In this document: positions 34,927 through 44,370 of the stretch, piece by piece
How positions within the stretch are numbered: the first letter of the stretch is position 1
Layout: each line of letters starts with the position of its first letter
NCBI RefSeq assembly: GCF_030297155.1
Contig: NZ_AP028068.1
Coordinates: 62,001 to 126,000, forward strand
From: Vibrio sp. FE10
GTDB lineage: Bacteria; Pseudomonadota; Gammaproteobacteria; Enterobacterales; Vibrionaceae
DNA: 64,000 nt
Reading direction: 5' to 3'
Notes under the pieces: generated by a model
What the model was told of the DNA's origin: nothing
What the model saw: the letters and a program-made list of their open reading frames with translations, nothing else
Database searches by the model: none
Program-made: the position numbers and the translations under genes

Positions 34927-37035
34927 TTAGTCTTCTGTTGACCAAGTTTTGTCTGAAGTCGGGTTTTGGTACCAGGTTGGTTTCGCTGAACCTCCTGAGG
35001 TCGCCCATTCGGCAAAATCAGGATACGCCTCACTGATATCAATGTACTCTGCCGGGTGATTCCAAGGAGATGAAATTAATATTCCCCAAGGCATATTTTG
35101 CGTAGTTCGATAATATTTATTGCTCGACGGGTCAGAGTCATCCTGCGCAATTCCGTAGAAATCACTAACTAACGTACCGCGAGTTGTCGGTGGGAAATCG
35201 GCAGTATGAATCTCTAAGTCTTTACCCGGAGAGCTAGTGAAGCTATCACCATGATACTGACCTTCACCCGGCCCAAAGATGAACGGGTCAAAGCCACTTA
35301 ACGGCACCAGTGAACTCACTGTTGGCTCACTTCCAGAAGCAAATGGTAGAGAAATGCTGAACGTCATTTGTTCAGACTCCAACGACGGACTACAAGAAGG
35401 GTTGGTGCGGTGGAACATACACTCAGCATTGATAGGTAGATCATTTTTTAGATTTAAAGAAGCAACGACGACTAGGTCTCCTCCTGGCGATGCAACTTCT
35501 TTGTCTTCCCCAGTAAACGGAGAGATATCAGCGCGAGTTACACCATTTCTTTGTACTCGAGCGGTTTGAAGATCAATATCTGACTCGTCAAAGCCATTGA
35601 GTTTCCAGCCTAAACCGTTGCCGTAAGAGGCACCATAAGCCATTATCGTTCCTGTAATGTCCATTCGAAGAACCACATCGTCTTTACTTAGAATGGTCGT
35701 GCGGTAATAGACCACAACATCATTTAGATCAAAGTCACCCACTTCTGGCCAATTATCTTCGAACGCCGCTGTATAGTAATTTGAATGTTGGATAGTGGTT
35801 CCTGGGTCAGTTACATTGAAAACATAATCCTCTACTTCGCCATCGCCTACATAACCATCACTTGGAATGTTCGGGCTACTTGCTAGGCGGAAGCGAGTTT
35901 GAACGACACCAACAACTGCATCATCACCAACACGAATCGGAACAACTTGACTACCATCCACTACTGCATGGTTTGTCAGTATTTGCTCGTCGTCAGCGAA
36001 TGCCCCATCCATGTCCCAATCAGCCCACGCTTGAAGATAACCACTCCCCACTACATTTACGTTGATTAGGCTATCCAGTCCTATCTCTAGGTTAGATAAC
36101 AAAGTAATACCGTCGTCATCATTCCCGCCAATATCCAAATCATCGCCATTTGATGACGCACCGGGTTGTCCATCGGTATCTGCATCAATACTCGCGCCTA
36201 GATAAAGTGTTGAAGAGACCGCGTGCTCAGCACCATTACTTGCCTGCAATGTGCCGTAACTATCAGGAGCGTCTCCGAAATCAGATTCATCGGAGCTTTC
36301 AATTGGAGTGGTGAATCCGGAGAGATCCCAGTTGCCATCGAACGCGGAAAAGATAGGATTTGGAAAACTACTACCGCTTGTCGTCACCGTTTCAAATTGT
36401 AGGGTGACAATCGAGGTGTTTTTGAACGTAAATTTGACCGCCCCTGAAGTATCGGTTTCGGAGTAATTGGTACCCGGCCCACTGAACAAAACCGAATCTC
36501 CATCTTCGCTTTCCTCAGCGGTTAAACTCGCGCCAGCAGAACCTGTTTGATAGCTGTAAAAACCTTCACTTTTAAACACACGAACTTGCTCTGATTGAAC
36601 GGGTTCGCCATCAATGTCATATCCAATCATATCGAACTCTGGAACGGTATAAGGTTCTGAAAACGTGCCAGATAACCCGTCAGTTCCATCATAAAATTCG
36701 AACGTATAGATAAGACCCGCTGCGCCAGCAGAATTCGTTTGATAAAGGAAACCAATGTCTCCGTCTGGTTGATCCGGTCCTTCTTTATAATCGGGAGTGT
36801 GGAATAAAAACGTAGCATCACCAAAAACTTCGCTGCTCACTTTCGCATCTATCGTTTTTCCATTGTGTGTGCCCACATTCAAAAAATGAATGACCGTGCC
36901 ATCGTAAGAAGGGCCCGCCCAAGTGCTCAAATTTGTTGATTCAATATGGTTAGAAAAGTCTAGATCAACGGACGTTGCATAGAGAGGGGCACTGACTGCC
37001 GCTGTGATAAGGGAAATAACCTGTCTGTATTTCAT
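34927..37035 (-). CDS. LruC domain / GEVED domain exported protein
   Basis: 702 residues with a signal peptide (1-20, ending LYA). N-terminal beta-sandwich (about 22-250), then a GEVED module (about 253-410: DFGDAPDSYGT at its start, GDGEVEDYVFNV at its end) and a C-terminal LruC domain (about 420-702; hallmark EVGDFDLNDVVVYYRT). LruC was named from a Leptospira protein; the domain is found in exported proteins of marine bacteria, function unknown. The protein is acidic and Asp/Gly rich, likely binding calcium. First gene of a unit with the lipoprotein downstream. Confidence 0.85.
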   Translation of the reverse strand: MKYRQVISLITAAVSAPLYATSVDLDFSNHIESTNLSTWAGPSYDGTVIHFLNVGTHNGKTIDAKVSSEVFGDATFLFHTPDYKEGPDQPDGDIGFLYQTNSAGAAGLIYTFEFYDGTDGLSGTFSEPYTVPEFDMIGYDIDGEPVQSEQVRVFKSEGFYSYQTGSAGASLTAEESEDGDSVLFSGPGTNYSETDTSGAVKFTFKNTSIVTLQFETVTTSGSSFPNPIFSAFDGNWDLSGFTTPIESSDESDFGDAPDSYGTLQASNGAEHAVSSTLYLGASIDADTDGQPGASSNGDDLDIGGNDDDGITLLSNLEIGLDSLINVNVVGSGYLQAWADWDMDGAFADDEQILTNHAVVDGSQVVPIRVGDDAVVGVVQTRFRLASSPNIPSDGYVGDGEVEDYVFNVTDPGTTIQHSNYYTAAFEDNWPEVGDFDLNDVVVYYRTTILSKDDVVLRMDITGTIMAYGASYGNGLGWKLNGFDESDIDLQTARVQRNGVTRADISPFTGEDKEVASPGGDLVVVASLNLKNDLPINAECMFHRTNPSCSPSLESEQMTFSISLPFASGSEPTVSSLVPLSGFDPFIFGPGEGQYHGDSFTSSPGKDLEIHTADFPPTTRGTLVSDFYGIAQDDSDPSSNKYYRTTQNMPWGILISSPWNHPAEYIDISEAYPDFAEWATSGGSAKPTWYQNPTSDKTWSTED

Positions 37036-37484
37036 AATAAACCTCTACTTTATCTTCGCTAAGGCGAATTCCTTGAAAAGTACTTGAACTCAAAACGGCA
37101 GATTAAATAAACGTGATTCAAACAAGTAAATGGTGGAACGAATCAAGTGCTGGTCTATTAGTGTTGATGCCGAGTAAACAAGCTGCATATTCAATAAAGC
37201 AAAAGGGAAGCCAAGTTTTCGAGTAAGTGAAAGGTAATGATAAGGATATGAAAATAAAGGTTAATTTGTGTTTCTAACTTTTTAAACTGAGGCTGATGAG
37301 TCATATGTTCAAAATAGGAATCAATTTGCTCAAATGTTTAGTCAATTTAAAAGCCAATGGTTTGATCTATTCTTTATGCCAACATAAATCACACAAAACA
37401 CGAACTAAACTGGGTTCGAAACAGCAACATTCAATTAGATGTATAGAGAGCTGATGGGCACTTAGGAATAAGTTAAACACATAA
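37036..37484. other. long intergenic region before the LruC gene
   Basis: About 450 AT-rich bases without an open frame of note. It must hold the LruC promoter. No repeat or RNA-like structure stands out. Confidence 0.4.
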
Positions 37485-37520
37485 AAAACCGCCTAAAAGC
37501 ACACAGCTTTTAGGCGGTTA
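37485..37520 (-). terminator. terminator of the NUDIX gene
   Basis: Perfect stem AACCGCCTAAAAGC / GCTTTTAGGCGGTT with a 6-base loop; on the minus strand it runs into TTTTTTATG. Confidence 0.88.
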
Positions 37521-37586
37521 GATATCAACTAGATTAACTAGCGAATTTTGAGGTAGAGGTGCTTAAAAAATCGAAAGTCTCTGCGT

Positions 37587-38105
37587 CTAAAGCATCTCTT
37601 TGGCAATCAAATGCAGTAAGAAGGTTTCACGCTCAATACTCATGCCCTTTTTCGGGCTCTCTGCCATGGTCTTTTCATTATGGGCAATTGCTTCATGGAT
37701 ATTCATCCAAACCGGTTTCATCCCATTTTTCACTTCATAATCTTCGTAAGCCGTTTCACCAAGCTCACGATCGATCTTGCATGAGTAGCAGTAAGAGATC
37801 ATGTGCATCATATCTGCGTCGTCTTTATACCAAGGGCGGAACTCTTCAAAGATCCCAAATGGCTTGATGCTGTGAATGTTCTTTGCTCCAGTCTCTTCTT
37901 CCAGTTCACGGACCATACCTGCGATCACATCTTCACCTTCGTCCAAGCCACCACCAGGAATGGTGTAGTCGTGATAACGCTCTGTATAAAGCATCAAAAT
38001 GTCTTCGCCATCTAACACAATCGCACGTGCAGCATTGCGCTTATATACGGTTTTGTTGTCTAGGTGATCGATATCAGGGTGAATAGTGGTTTTTAGGTGT
38101 CTCAT
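37587..38105 (-). CDS. NUDIX hydrolase
   Basis: 172 residues. The NUDIX box is intact: G followed five residues later by E, then REL-EEETGA (GLDEGEDVIAGMVRELEEET). N-terminal part HPDIDHLDNKTVYKRNAARAIVLDGEDILMLYTERYHDYTIPGGG is typical. It hydrolyses a nucleoside-diphosphate-linked compound in the cytoplasm; substrate not deducible. Single gene with its own terminator. Confidence 0.92.
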   Translation of the reverse strand: MRHLKTTIHPDIDHLDNKTVYKRNAARAIVLDGEDILMLYTERYHDYTIPGGGLDEGEDVIAGMVRELEEETGAKNIHSIKPFGIFEEFRPWYKDDADMMHMISYCYSCKIDRELGETAYEDYEVKNGMKPVWMNIHEAIAHNEKTMAESPKKGMSIERETFLLHLIAKEML

Positions 38106-38487
38106 GATTCTGACTGCTCAACTGAAATTTGGCGGCATCATATCATAATCATCAATAGATTCGAGGTGCACAATCGCGAACCAGAACGGTTACACGCTCA
38201 TTTTCATTGCTGCTCACTCATCATTATTGAATGGTGATCGAACCACAATAACCATCAAACCAGCACACCTCAGACAAGAATGCACCTGTCATAGGAACAA
38301 TCAGCGTAGCTTGATCCAACACTCAAAAAGCAGCTAAACATAGGGAAATATCAACCTATTTCAATATCTTGACCAAATTAGGACAACCTTTTCTGAAATC
38401 TAAAATATACTCATTTCATAGGGCTTCTAATTGGGTTCTGTAGAACTTAACGCATTTATTTATAGACTTATCACGTAGGAGATACAC
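38106..38487. other. intergenic, divergent promoters
   Basis: 382 bases between the NUDIX gene and the lipoprotein gene. No open frame, hairpin or repeat stands out. Confidence 0.4.
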
Positions 38488-38742
38488 ATGAAGAAAATTG
38501 GTTTGATGGCTGTATTTGCCGTTGTATTAGGCGGTTGTGCGAACGACTATGCAGAATATAGTGAAGGCCAACGAGTTTCAGTTGCTAACCCAGCCGCGGT
38601 TTACTGTGTTCAACAAGACGGCGAATTAGACACGGTGACTGAAAACAATCAACGCACAACTTACTGTGTATTCGATGACGGCGAACGCATTGAACAGTGG
38701 GAGTACTACCGCAATAACCACGAGCAAGAAACTGAAAAGTAA
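38488..38742 (+). CDS. DUF333 lipoprotein
   Basis: 84 residues: signal peptide with lipobox LGGC (Cys17), then a DUF333 domain: NPAAVYCVQQDGELDTVTENNQRTTYCV, ending with an IEQWEYYR motif. The two cysteines may form a disulfide. DUF333 proteins are small exported proteins of unknown role, sometimes mislabelled haemolysins. GGAG sits seven bases before the ATG. Single gene. Confidence 0.88.
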   Translation: MKKIGLMAVFAVVLGGCANDYAEYSEGQRVSVANPAAVYCVQQDGELDTVTENNQRTTYCVFDDGERIEQWEYYRNNHEQETEK

Positions 38743-38952
38743 TCACTTCTACTGCAAGTTTCCAACCTCACCGCTGTAAAAACCCACCCCAAAAATTCTA
38801 TTAAATTACGTAAACTGTCTGCCTTAAGGCAGCGGTTTACCGTATACACACACCAATTGAACGGTGTTTTATTTATGACATTGCTCTGACATTAGTGAGC
38901 TTATGCCCGATAGAATGCCAGCCTGTTACAAAATATTACAAGCTGAATTGAA

Positions 38953-39630
38953 ATGAAAAGCCAATCTAAAACGAAAGAACAAACTCACATGTCACTTGAA
39001 CTCCCAGAGTTCACACTCTCACAATCAACCTCTGAAGTTATCTATAAGCGCTGCCAGACAGCATTGGTCGTTTTAGCGATCAGCATTGTCGCAAACCTTG
39101 CACTTCGAATTGATTTTGTATTGTTGAATGGCAATGTTGGTGAGATCTCAGTGACCGAGATGCTGCAACAATTATTGCTTATCGTGACATCTGCATCTTT
39201 CGCTTATTTAGCAAGAGAGAAAAGTGAAGTTAAGCATGCAGCTCTTCTCATCAGTGCATTTTTCGCAGTTTTGTTCATTCGTGAAATGGATTTTTGGTTC
39301 GACAAAATCGTACATGGTTCATGGGTTGTCCCTGCTCTATTGGTTGCAGGTAGTGCCATTTTCTACGCAATAAAGAATGGTAAGCGCACCATTGACCAAC
39401 TTGCGTTGATCCTTGCGTCTCCGCACATGAACCTTCTGGTTACAGGCGTAGTGTTGCTATTGGTGTTCTCTCGTCTGTTTGGCATGGGAAGTTTTTGGCA
39501 CAATGTTATGGGTGATGATTACGTTCGCGTGGTTAAAAATATCGCCGAAGAAGGCATCGAGCTACTCGCTTATTGTTTGATTGCTTTTGCCAGTCTAAAG
39601 ACGGTTAATGGCATCACAAAAAAGAAATAA
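38953..39630 (+). CDS. multi-pass membrane protein, unknown
   Basis: 225 residues with about six membrane helices (TALVVLAISIVANLALRIDFVLL, MLQQLLLIVTSASFAYLA, AALLISAFFAVLFIREMDFWF, ALLVAGSAIFYAI, LLVTGVVLLLVFSRLFG, LLAYCLIAFASLKTV). The charged motif REMDFWFDKIVHGSW and the EEGIELLAY stretch are likely conserved. No family name recognised. The ATG at 38953 has no clear ribosome site; the ATG at 38989 (MSLELPEF) is an alternative. Convergent with the DUF218 gene, four bases apart. Confidence 0.75.
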   Translation: MKSQSKTKEQTHMSLELPEFTLSQSTSEVIYKRCQTALVVLAISIVANLALRIDFVLLNGNVGEISVTEMLQQLLLIVTSASFAYLAREKSEVKHAALLISAFFAVLFIREMDFWFDKIVHGSWVVPALLVAGSAIFYAIKNGKRTIDQLALILASPHMNLLVTGVVLLLVFSRLFGMGSFWHNVMGDDYVRVVKNIAEEGIELLAYCLIAFASLKTVNGITKKK

Positions 39631-39634
39631 CCGT

Positions 39635-40513
39635 TTATCGCCACCAGCGTTGAGTCTTATCCTGCTCTGGGTCTAAATATCGGTTCAATAAAGTCAGGTT
39701 TGTGTCTAACAGCGCTAGATACTCCCTGACTTTTTTAATGTCTGTACCTACTGGAGTTTGTTGAATACAGCTTGCTAAAACAGGTTGCAAGGTACCTATG
39801 ATGCCAAACTGAGATGACTCTTTCAGAAGGCACCCCACTCTCGTTAAAGCCTCTAACGCTAGTCTTTCGGGCTCTCTCCTTACGGACTCTAAATCACGTT
39901 CAAACGAACCAGCGACAACTCCTTCAAGATAGACGCGATAGGTCGTCAGTACATCCATCAATAAAAACAATTGCCCTTGCGTACTTTGATGAGGATATGG
40001 CACCGCAACATGAGCCTCTAGCTGACGATCTATTTGCAGCTCCACCCCAAGTGCAGAACACTTCTCGACTAGAACCTTAAGCAAGCCTTGCTCGTCCATC
40101 AACATCTGAATCTCAAAAATACGTTGCAAGTGATAGTCATTCGAAACGAAAGTCACTTTTACACTCTGCCCGCGAGCAAACAACCCGCTTTCTATCATTT
40201 CCGAAGCCAAATTCTGAATGTTCTCGACCGTGTTTGTCGAAAGCTGCTCTAGTAAGATCGCGCCCAACACAAACGGGGCTTCACGCTGGCTTTCCAGCTT
40301 TCGAAAATACTGGTGCATTGCATCCGCTTCAGAGAGGGTTTGGCCTTGTGTCACCCCACCACAAAATGCAACCGCAGTTTGCTGATTGGACTCTTCTACC
40401 AAAAGCTCCGCCAGATACTCAACTAAAGCATCAACTCGACTGATCCCTTCATCAGTCAATTTATTCCCATTAAGTCGCTTACCCAGCACAATAAGGAGGT
40501 GATTAATGCTCAT
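39635..40513 (-). CDS. YdcF/DUF218-like protein
   Basis: 292 residues, cytoplasmic. N-terminal half is a DUF218 fold: LLIVLGKRLNGNKLTDEGISRVDALVEYL, CGGVTQG, LSTNTVENIQNLASEM, KVTFVSNDYHLQRI. The C-terminal 100 residues are a helical extension (EALTRVGCLLKESSQFGIIG...VREYLALLDTNLTLLNRYLDP) not usual for the family. YdcF binds S-adenosylmethionine in E. coli; role unknown. The start has AAGGAGG upstream. Single gene. Confidence 0.75.
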   Translation of the reverse strand: MSINHLLIVLGKRLNGNKLTDEGISRVDALVEYLAELLVEESNQQTAVAFCGGVTQGQTLSEADAMHQYFRKLESQREAPFVLGAILLEQLSTNTVENIQNLASEMIESGLFARGQSVKVTFVSNDYHLQRIFEIQMLMDEQGLLKVLVEKCSALGVELQIDRQLEAHVAVPYPHQSTQGQLFLLMDVLTTYRVYLEGVVAGSFERDLESVRREPERLALEALTRVGCLLKESSQFGIIGTLQPVLASCIQQTPVGTDIKKVREYLALLDTNLTLLNRYLDPEQDKTQRWWR

Positions 40514-40850
40514 TTTATGTTCAAGTCTCGTTTTAGTGATTAGATAGAGTGAATTATGTATACAATATCCAGTAACAAAAGTATTTTTAAATTCTCATAG
40601 GTTGCTCGCAATAATGCTCACTATTGATAGCAACACCATATGTAATGCAGGAATAGACGTGACGCTTATAAAGCAAACATAACACGCTCTTGTATTCCAT
40701 TGCTCTACGCTTGCTAACACAAGTTTCAATAAAAGAGACGTTTCAAGCAAAGAACAAGCTCGACTAAAAATGTTTCATGAAAAGTGAAACGAACAAAATA
40801 CAAATTTTACACAGAGTTCGTACATCGAACCGTCTTCACAGGAAGTTACT
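40514..40850. other. divergent intergenic region, DUF218 gene / sda
   Basis: 337 AT-rich bases. It holds the sda promoter. A short inverted pair TGTTTCATGAAAAGTGAAACGAACA (40769-40792; TTTCA / TGAAA arms) could be a regulator site. Nothing else stands out. Confidence 0.4.
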
Positions 40851-42221
40851 ATGCTGTCTATTTTTGACATTTACAAAATCGGGGTCGGGCCTTCCAGCTC
40901 CCACACCAATGGACCAATGATCGCTGGGTTTAATTTTACCCAAAAGATTGAATCGGTACTTGATCAAGTTACCCGTATTCAAATCGATTTATACGGTTCA
41001 CTGTCACTAACAGGTATCGGTCACCACACCGACCGTGCAACCCTATTAGGCCTGCTTGGCAATCGCCCTGATACGATCAAAATAACCAGCGCTAATTTGG
41101 CCATGCGTAAAGCAATTGAAGATAAATCTTTAATGGTTAGTGGCAACCACGACATTCATTTCGATGTAGAAAGCGACCTACTCTTCCACAAAACCAATCT
41201 TCCACTTCATGAAAACGGCATGACTATCTCTGCGTTTGATGCAAGCGGTAGCCTTTTGGATATGGAAACTTACTACTCCATTGGTGGTGGCTTTATCGCG
41301 ACCGCTGATGAACTGCAAAACGGCAAGTCAGAGTCAGAAACACAAGTTGAATTCCCTTTTACTTCTGCCGATCAATTGCTTGAATTGTCTGAACAACAAG
41401 GACTTAGCCTTGGAGGCTTAATCCTGCGCAACGAAGTCTCATTCCAAGGTATGGATGTGATTGACCAAAAAGCCGACCAAATCTGGAAGGTGATGTCTCT
41501 GTGTATGCAACGTGGCTTCGATACCGAAGGCATCCTTGATGGCGGATTAGAAGTGACACGTCGAGCGCCAGCTCTGCTGAAAAAGCTTGAAGCGAATGCC
41601 TCGATTGAAAACGATCCAATGGAGATCATGGATTGGATTAACCTGTTTGCCTTTGCTGTAAGTGAAGAGAATGCAGCAGGTGGCCAGGTTGTAACATCTC
41701 CAACTAACGGTGCTGCTGGCGTTATTCCTGCGGTATTAATGTACTACCATCGCTTCATCAAAGAGCTAGACACTAAGCAGTTGAAAGACTTCTTGGCAGT
41801 CTCTGGCGCTATCGGCATCCTTTACAAAACTAATGCTTCGATTTCGGGTGCTGAAGTAGGTTGTCAGGGTGAAGTTGGCGTATCTTCTTCAATGGCAGCG
41901 GCAGGCTTAACGGCCCTTCGAGGCGGTAGTAACGAGCAAATCTGTATTGCTGCTGAGATCGCAATGGAACACTCACTAGGCATGACATGCGATCCGATCG
42001 GTGGGCTTGTTCAGGTACCGTGTATTGAACGTAATGCCATGGGTGCGATGAAAGCCATCAACGCATCACGTATGGCGCTGAAACGCACCAGCAAGTGTCT
42101 TATCTCGCTAGACAAGGTTATCGCAACCATGTACCAAACAGGTAAAGACATGAACAAGAAGTACCGCGAAACGTCTTTAGGCGGTCTAGCGGTGATCCAC
42201 ATGGCACCACCTTGTGAATAG
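40851..42221 (+). CDS. L-serine ammonia-lyase (serine dehydratase), iron-sulfur type
   Basis: 456 residues in the single-chain SdaA/SdaB form: N-terminal beta domain (MLSIFDIYKIGVGPSSSHTNGPM) and C-terminal alpha domain with the 4Fe-4S cysteines (GCQGEVGVSSS, MTCDPIGG, VPCIERN). It converts L-serine to pyruvate and ammonia. Which E. coli paralogue it matches better (SdaA or SdaB) I cannot decide by eye. Single gene; the stop codon is the start of a 24-bp direct repeat spaced at 40 bp. Confidence 0.95.
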   Translation: MLSIFDIYKIGVGPSSSHTNGPMIAGFNFTQKIESVLDQVTRIQIDLYGSLSLTGIGHHTDRATLLGLLGNRPDTIKITSANLAMRKAIEDKSLMVSGNHDIHFDVESDLLFHKTNLPLHENGMTISAFDASGSLLDMETYYSIGGGFIATADELQNGKSESETQVEFPFTSADQLLELSEQQGLSLGGLILRNEVSFQGMDVIDQKADQIWKVMSLCMQRGFDTEGILDGGLEVTRRAPALLKKLEANASIENDPMEIMDWINLFAFAVSEENAAGGQVVTSPTNGAAGVIPAVLMYYHRFIKELDTKQLKDFLAVSGAIGILYKTNASISGAEVGCQGEVGVSSSMAAAGLTALRGGSNEQICIAAEIAMEHSLGMTCDPIGGLVQVPCIERNAMGAMKAINASRMALKRTSKCLISLDKVIATMYQTGKDMNKKYRETSLGGLAVIHMAPPCE

Positions 42222-42280
42222 TTGAGATGCGATGAAGTGAGTAGTGAAATGCTACAAATAGTTGAAGTGCAATGAAGTGA
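42217..42280 (+). repeat. stop-anchored direct repeat, 40-bp period x2
   Basis: A 24-bp unit starting AATAGTTGA and ending ATGAAGTGA occurs at 42217-42240 and 42257-42280 with three mismatches. The first copy contains the TAG stop (42219-42221) of the serine dehydratase gene. Confidence 0.8.
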
Positions 42281-42349
42281 AGCTATTCGACTAACAGAAG
42301 CCCTCACTCAGACCTCATTATTGTAAACTTAGTTTTCAATATCCAAACA

Positions 42350-42375
42350 AAGCCAGCTGCCAAGCTGGCTTTTTT
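42350..42375 (+). terminator. terminator of the serine dehydratase gene
   Basis: Stem AAGCCAGCT / AGCTGGCTT around GCCA, followed by TTTT. About 130 bases past the stop, beyond the repeat. The rest of the 42222-42690 gap is AT-rich and without an open frame of note. Confidence 0.85.
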
Positions 42376-42690
42376 AATGGCTAAAACCCAACGGTCAATT
42401 GAAAGTGATACTCACTTTAAAAACTTTACAAGATGACCCTCGCTAACTTTCCCTTTATTTGTTCATTACTTAGCCACAAATGAAAATGGTTGAATTTCAC
42501 ACAGCCATGCATCCACTAGCAAAATCTAACATTGCAAATTTCATTCATGAGAAATATCAATGCACTCATAAGAAAAGGTATATCGAGCAAAGTCCGGTTT
42601 GGGATACATGTTTCAGTTTATGTGTTGCTAGTAATGATATTATAATTGGGTAATTACACTACATATCAATACAAATGTGAGAATAAAATA

Positions 42691-44169
42691 ATGTGGAATA
42701 GATTAAACAAATCAATGATGTTCTGCCAAATGATGTTCGGACTTTCGTTCTATGGCGTCATGGTGATCTTGACTCGTTTCTTCCTTGAAGATCTGAACTA
42801 CAATGAAGCCGACACCATGATGGTTGTTGGTGCTTTCTCTGCAATCGGACCGCTATTTGCTATCGCAGGTGGCTTTATCGCCGACAAATTTTTAGGCGCA
42901 TACCGATCTTTGACCATTGCCTTTTTAGGCTTCGCGAGTGGTTATGTTTTACTGGTACTCGGTGCAGCAGCAACCAATGTACCGATGGCATTATGTGGTA
43001 TCGCTTTAGCAAGTTATGCACGTGGTTTGATGTCCCCTTCTTACCCAAGTCTTTACAAACGCACGTTCAAAACTCAAGAAGATTTTGAAAACTGCTACCC
43101 TATCAACTACTCAGTAAACAACATTGGCGCGTTACTAGGCCAATACTTGTTCCCAATGCTAGTGCTTGTTGTTGGTTTCCACGGTGGTTTCCTTCTTTCA
43201 GCTGTTCTAGCAGGTGCCGCGCTTCTAATGATGATCTTTGTTCGCAAAGGCCTTGTTGAAGCAAGTGCTGAAATCGATCAACAACCAGTAAGCACGAAAA
43301 ACTGGGCGGCGTTCCTTGGTCTTTCTGCAGCAATGATTGGCTTGGTATTCTTCATGTTCTCTAACATGGATATTGGCCAAAACATCGTTTACGCAATTGG
43401 TGGTGCAGCGATCGTCTACTTTGTTTCTTTGATGCTGAAATCGAAGAAGTCAGACATGCTGAAAATGGGCACTATCTTAATCATCACATTCCTAACTACA
43501 TGTTTCTTCGTGTACTACGGTCAGATGATGACATCGATGACAATGGTAGCGATCAACACAATGCGTGGTGACCTATTTGGCTTCATCCCTGTTGCTCCAG
43601 AAGCTTCGATGGCAATGAACCCACTATGGTGCATGGTCGCTGGCCCAATCATCGCGGGTATCTTCTCTAACCTAGAAAAGAAAAACATCAACTTCTCTAC
43701 CGCTACCAAAGTAGGTTTCTCGTTCATTCTAACGGCTATCGCTTTCGGTATCCTTACGATGGCAGTAACTACCGTTGGTGATGATGTTCTGATTCGCCCA
43801 GAAGTGTTCCTAGCTATTCACTTCTTCCTAGCATTTGGTGAAGTGATTGTTGGTTCCATGGTTGTGGCGTTCATTCTGTCTGTTGCACCTAAGCACATCG
43901 AGAACTTCTCAGTGAGCTTGTTTTCTGTTGCAATCGCTCTTTCAGGCATTGTTGGCGCGGTATTCTCGACGTCTATTGCACTAGAGAAAGGTCAACAAAT
44001 CACGCAAGAGATCGTACAAACGGTTTACGGCGATTACTTCCAAATGCTTACCGTTTTAGCGGTAGTAATGGTGGGTATCGCAATGGCTGCATCGTTCATT
44101 ATTCGTAAGATGCTAGAAGCAGCGAAAGCGGCTGAAGAAACGATTGAGCTAGAGCAAGCAAACAGCTAA
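42691..44169 (+). CDS. POT/PTR2-type MFS transporter (peptide transporter-like)
   Basis: 492 residues from ATG 42691 (MWNRLNKSMMFCQMM); a TTG 15 codons earlier keeps the frame but has no support. About 14 membrane helices. The proton-dependent oligopeptide transporter signatures are visible: GGFIADKFLGAYRSLTI and FENCYPINYSVNNIGALLGQYLF. It probably imports di- or tripeptides with protons, though the closest homologues in Vibrio are only labelled MFS. Single gene with a terminator. Confidence 0.85.
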   Translation: MWNRLNKSMMFCQMMFGLSFYGVMVILTRFFLEDLNYNEADTMMVVGAFSAIGPLFAIAGGFIADKFLGAYRSLTIAFLGFASGYVLLVLGAAATNVPMALCGIALASYARGLMSPSYPSLYKRTFKTQEDFENCYPINYSVNNIGALLGQYLFPMLVLVVGFHGGFLLSAVLAGAALLMMIFVRKGLVEASAEIDQQPVSTKNWAAFLGLSAAMIGLVFFMFSNMDIGQNIVYAIGGAAIVYFVSLMLKSKKSDMLKMGTILIITFLTTCFFVYYGQMMTSMTMVAINTMRGDLFGFIPVAPEASMAMNPLWCMVAGPIIAGIFSNLEKKNINFSTATKVGFSFILTAIAFGILTMAVTTVGDDVLIRPEVFLAIHFFLAFGEVIVGSMVVAFILSVAPKHIENFSVSLFSVAIALSGIVGAVFSTSIALEKGQQITQEIVQTVYGDYFQMLTVLAVVMVGIAMAASFIIRKMLEAAKAAEETIELEQANS

Positions 44170-44200
44170 TTCTGCTCACGTTAACCCGCTCTAATACATC

Positions 44201-44230
44201 AAGCCCTTTAGTTTTCTAAAGGGCTTTTTT
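44201..44230 (+). terminator. terminator of the POT transporter gene
   Basis: Perfect stem AAGCCCTTTAG / CTAAAGGGCTT, loop TTTT, run of six T. Confidence 0.92.
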
Positions 44231-44294
44231 GTTGAGGTTGTTGCCAATATAGATCAGAGCATTCAAGTTACGTTGCGCCTGTGTAAATAAAAGT

Positions 44295-44314
44295 AAATGA
44301 TAACTATTAGTATT
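44295..44314 (+). promoter_or_regulatory. candidate Fur box before the siderophore-interacting protein gene
   Basis: AAATGATAACTATTAGTATT lies 57 bases before the ATG and matches the Fur consensus (GATAATGATAATCATTATC) in its core at about 12 of 16 positions. It fits the iron-related product. Not tested. Confidence 0.5.
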
Positions 44315-44370
44315 GAGTGTTTTCTGGTTCAGGATTATGATGTGGAAATCAAAATCTAAGAGAGCCTTAT

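Noticed and set aside
42646..42690. Upstream TTG start for the POT transporter
   Set aside because: No ribosome site; the extra residues are polar and unlike the family's N-terminus, and ATG 42691 fits the first helix.
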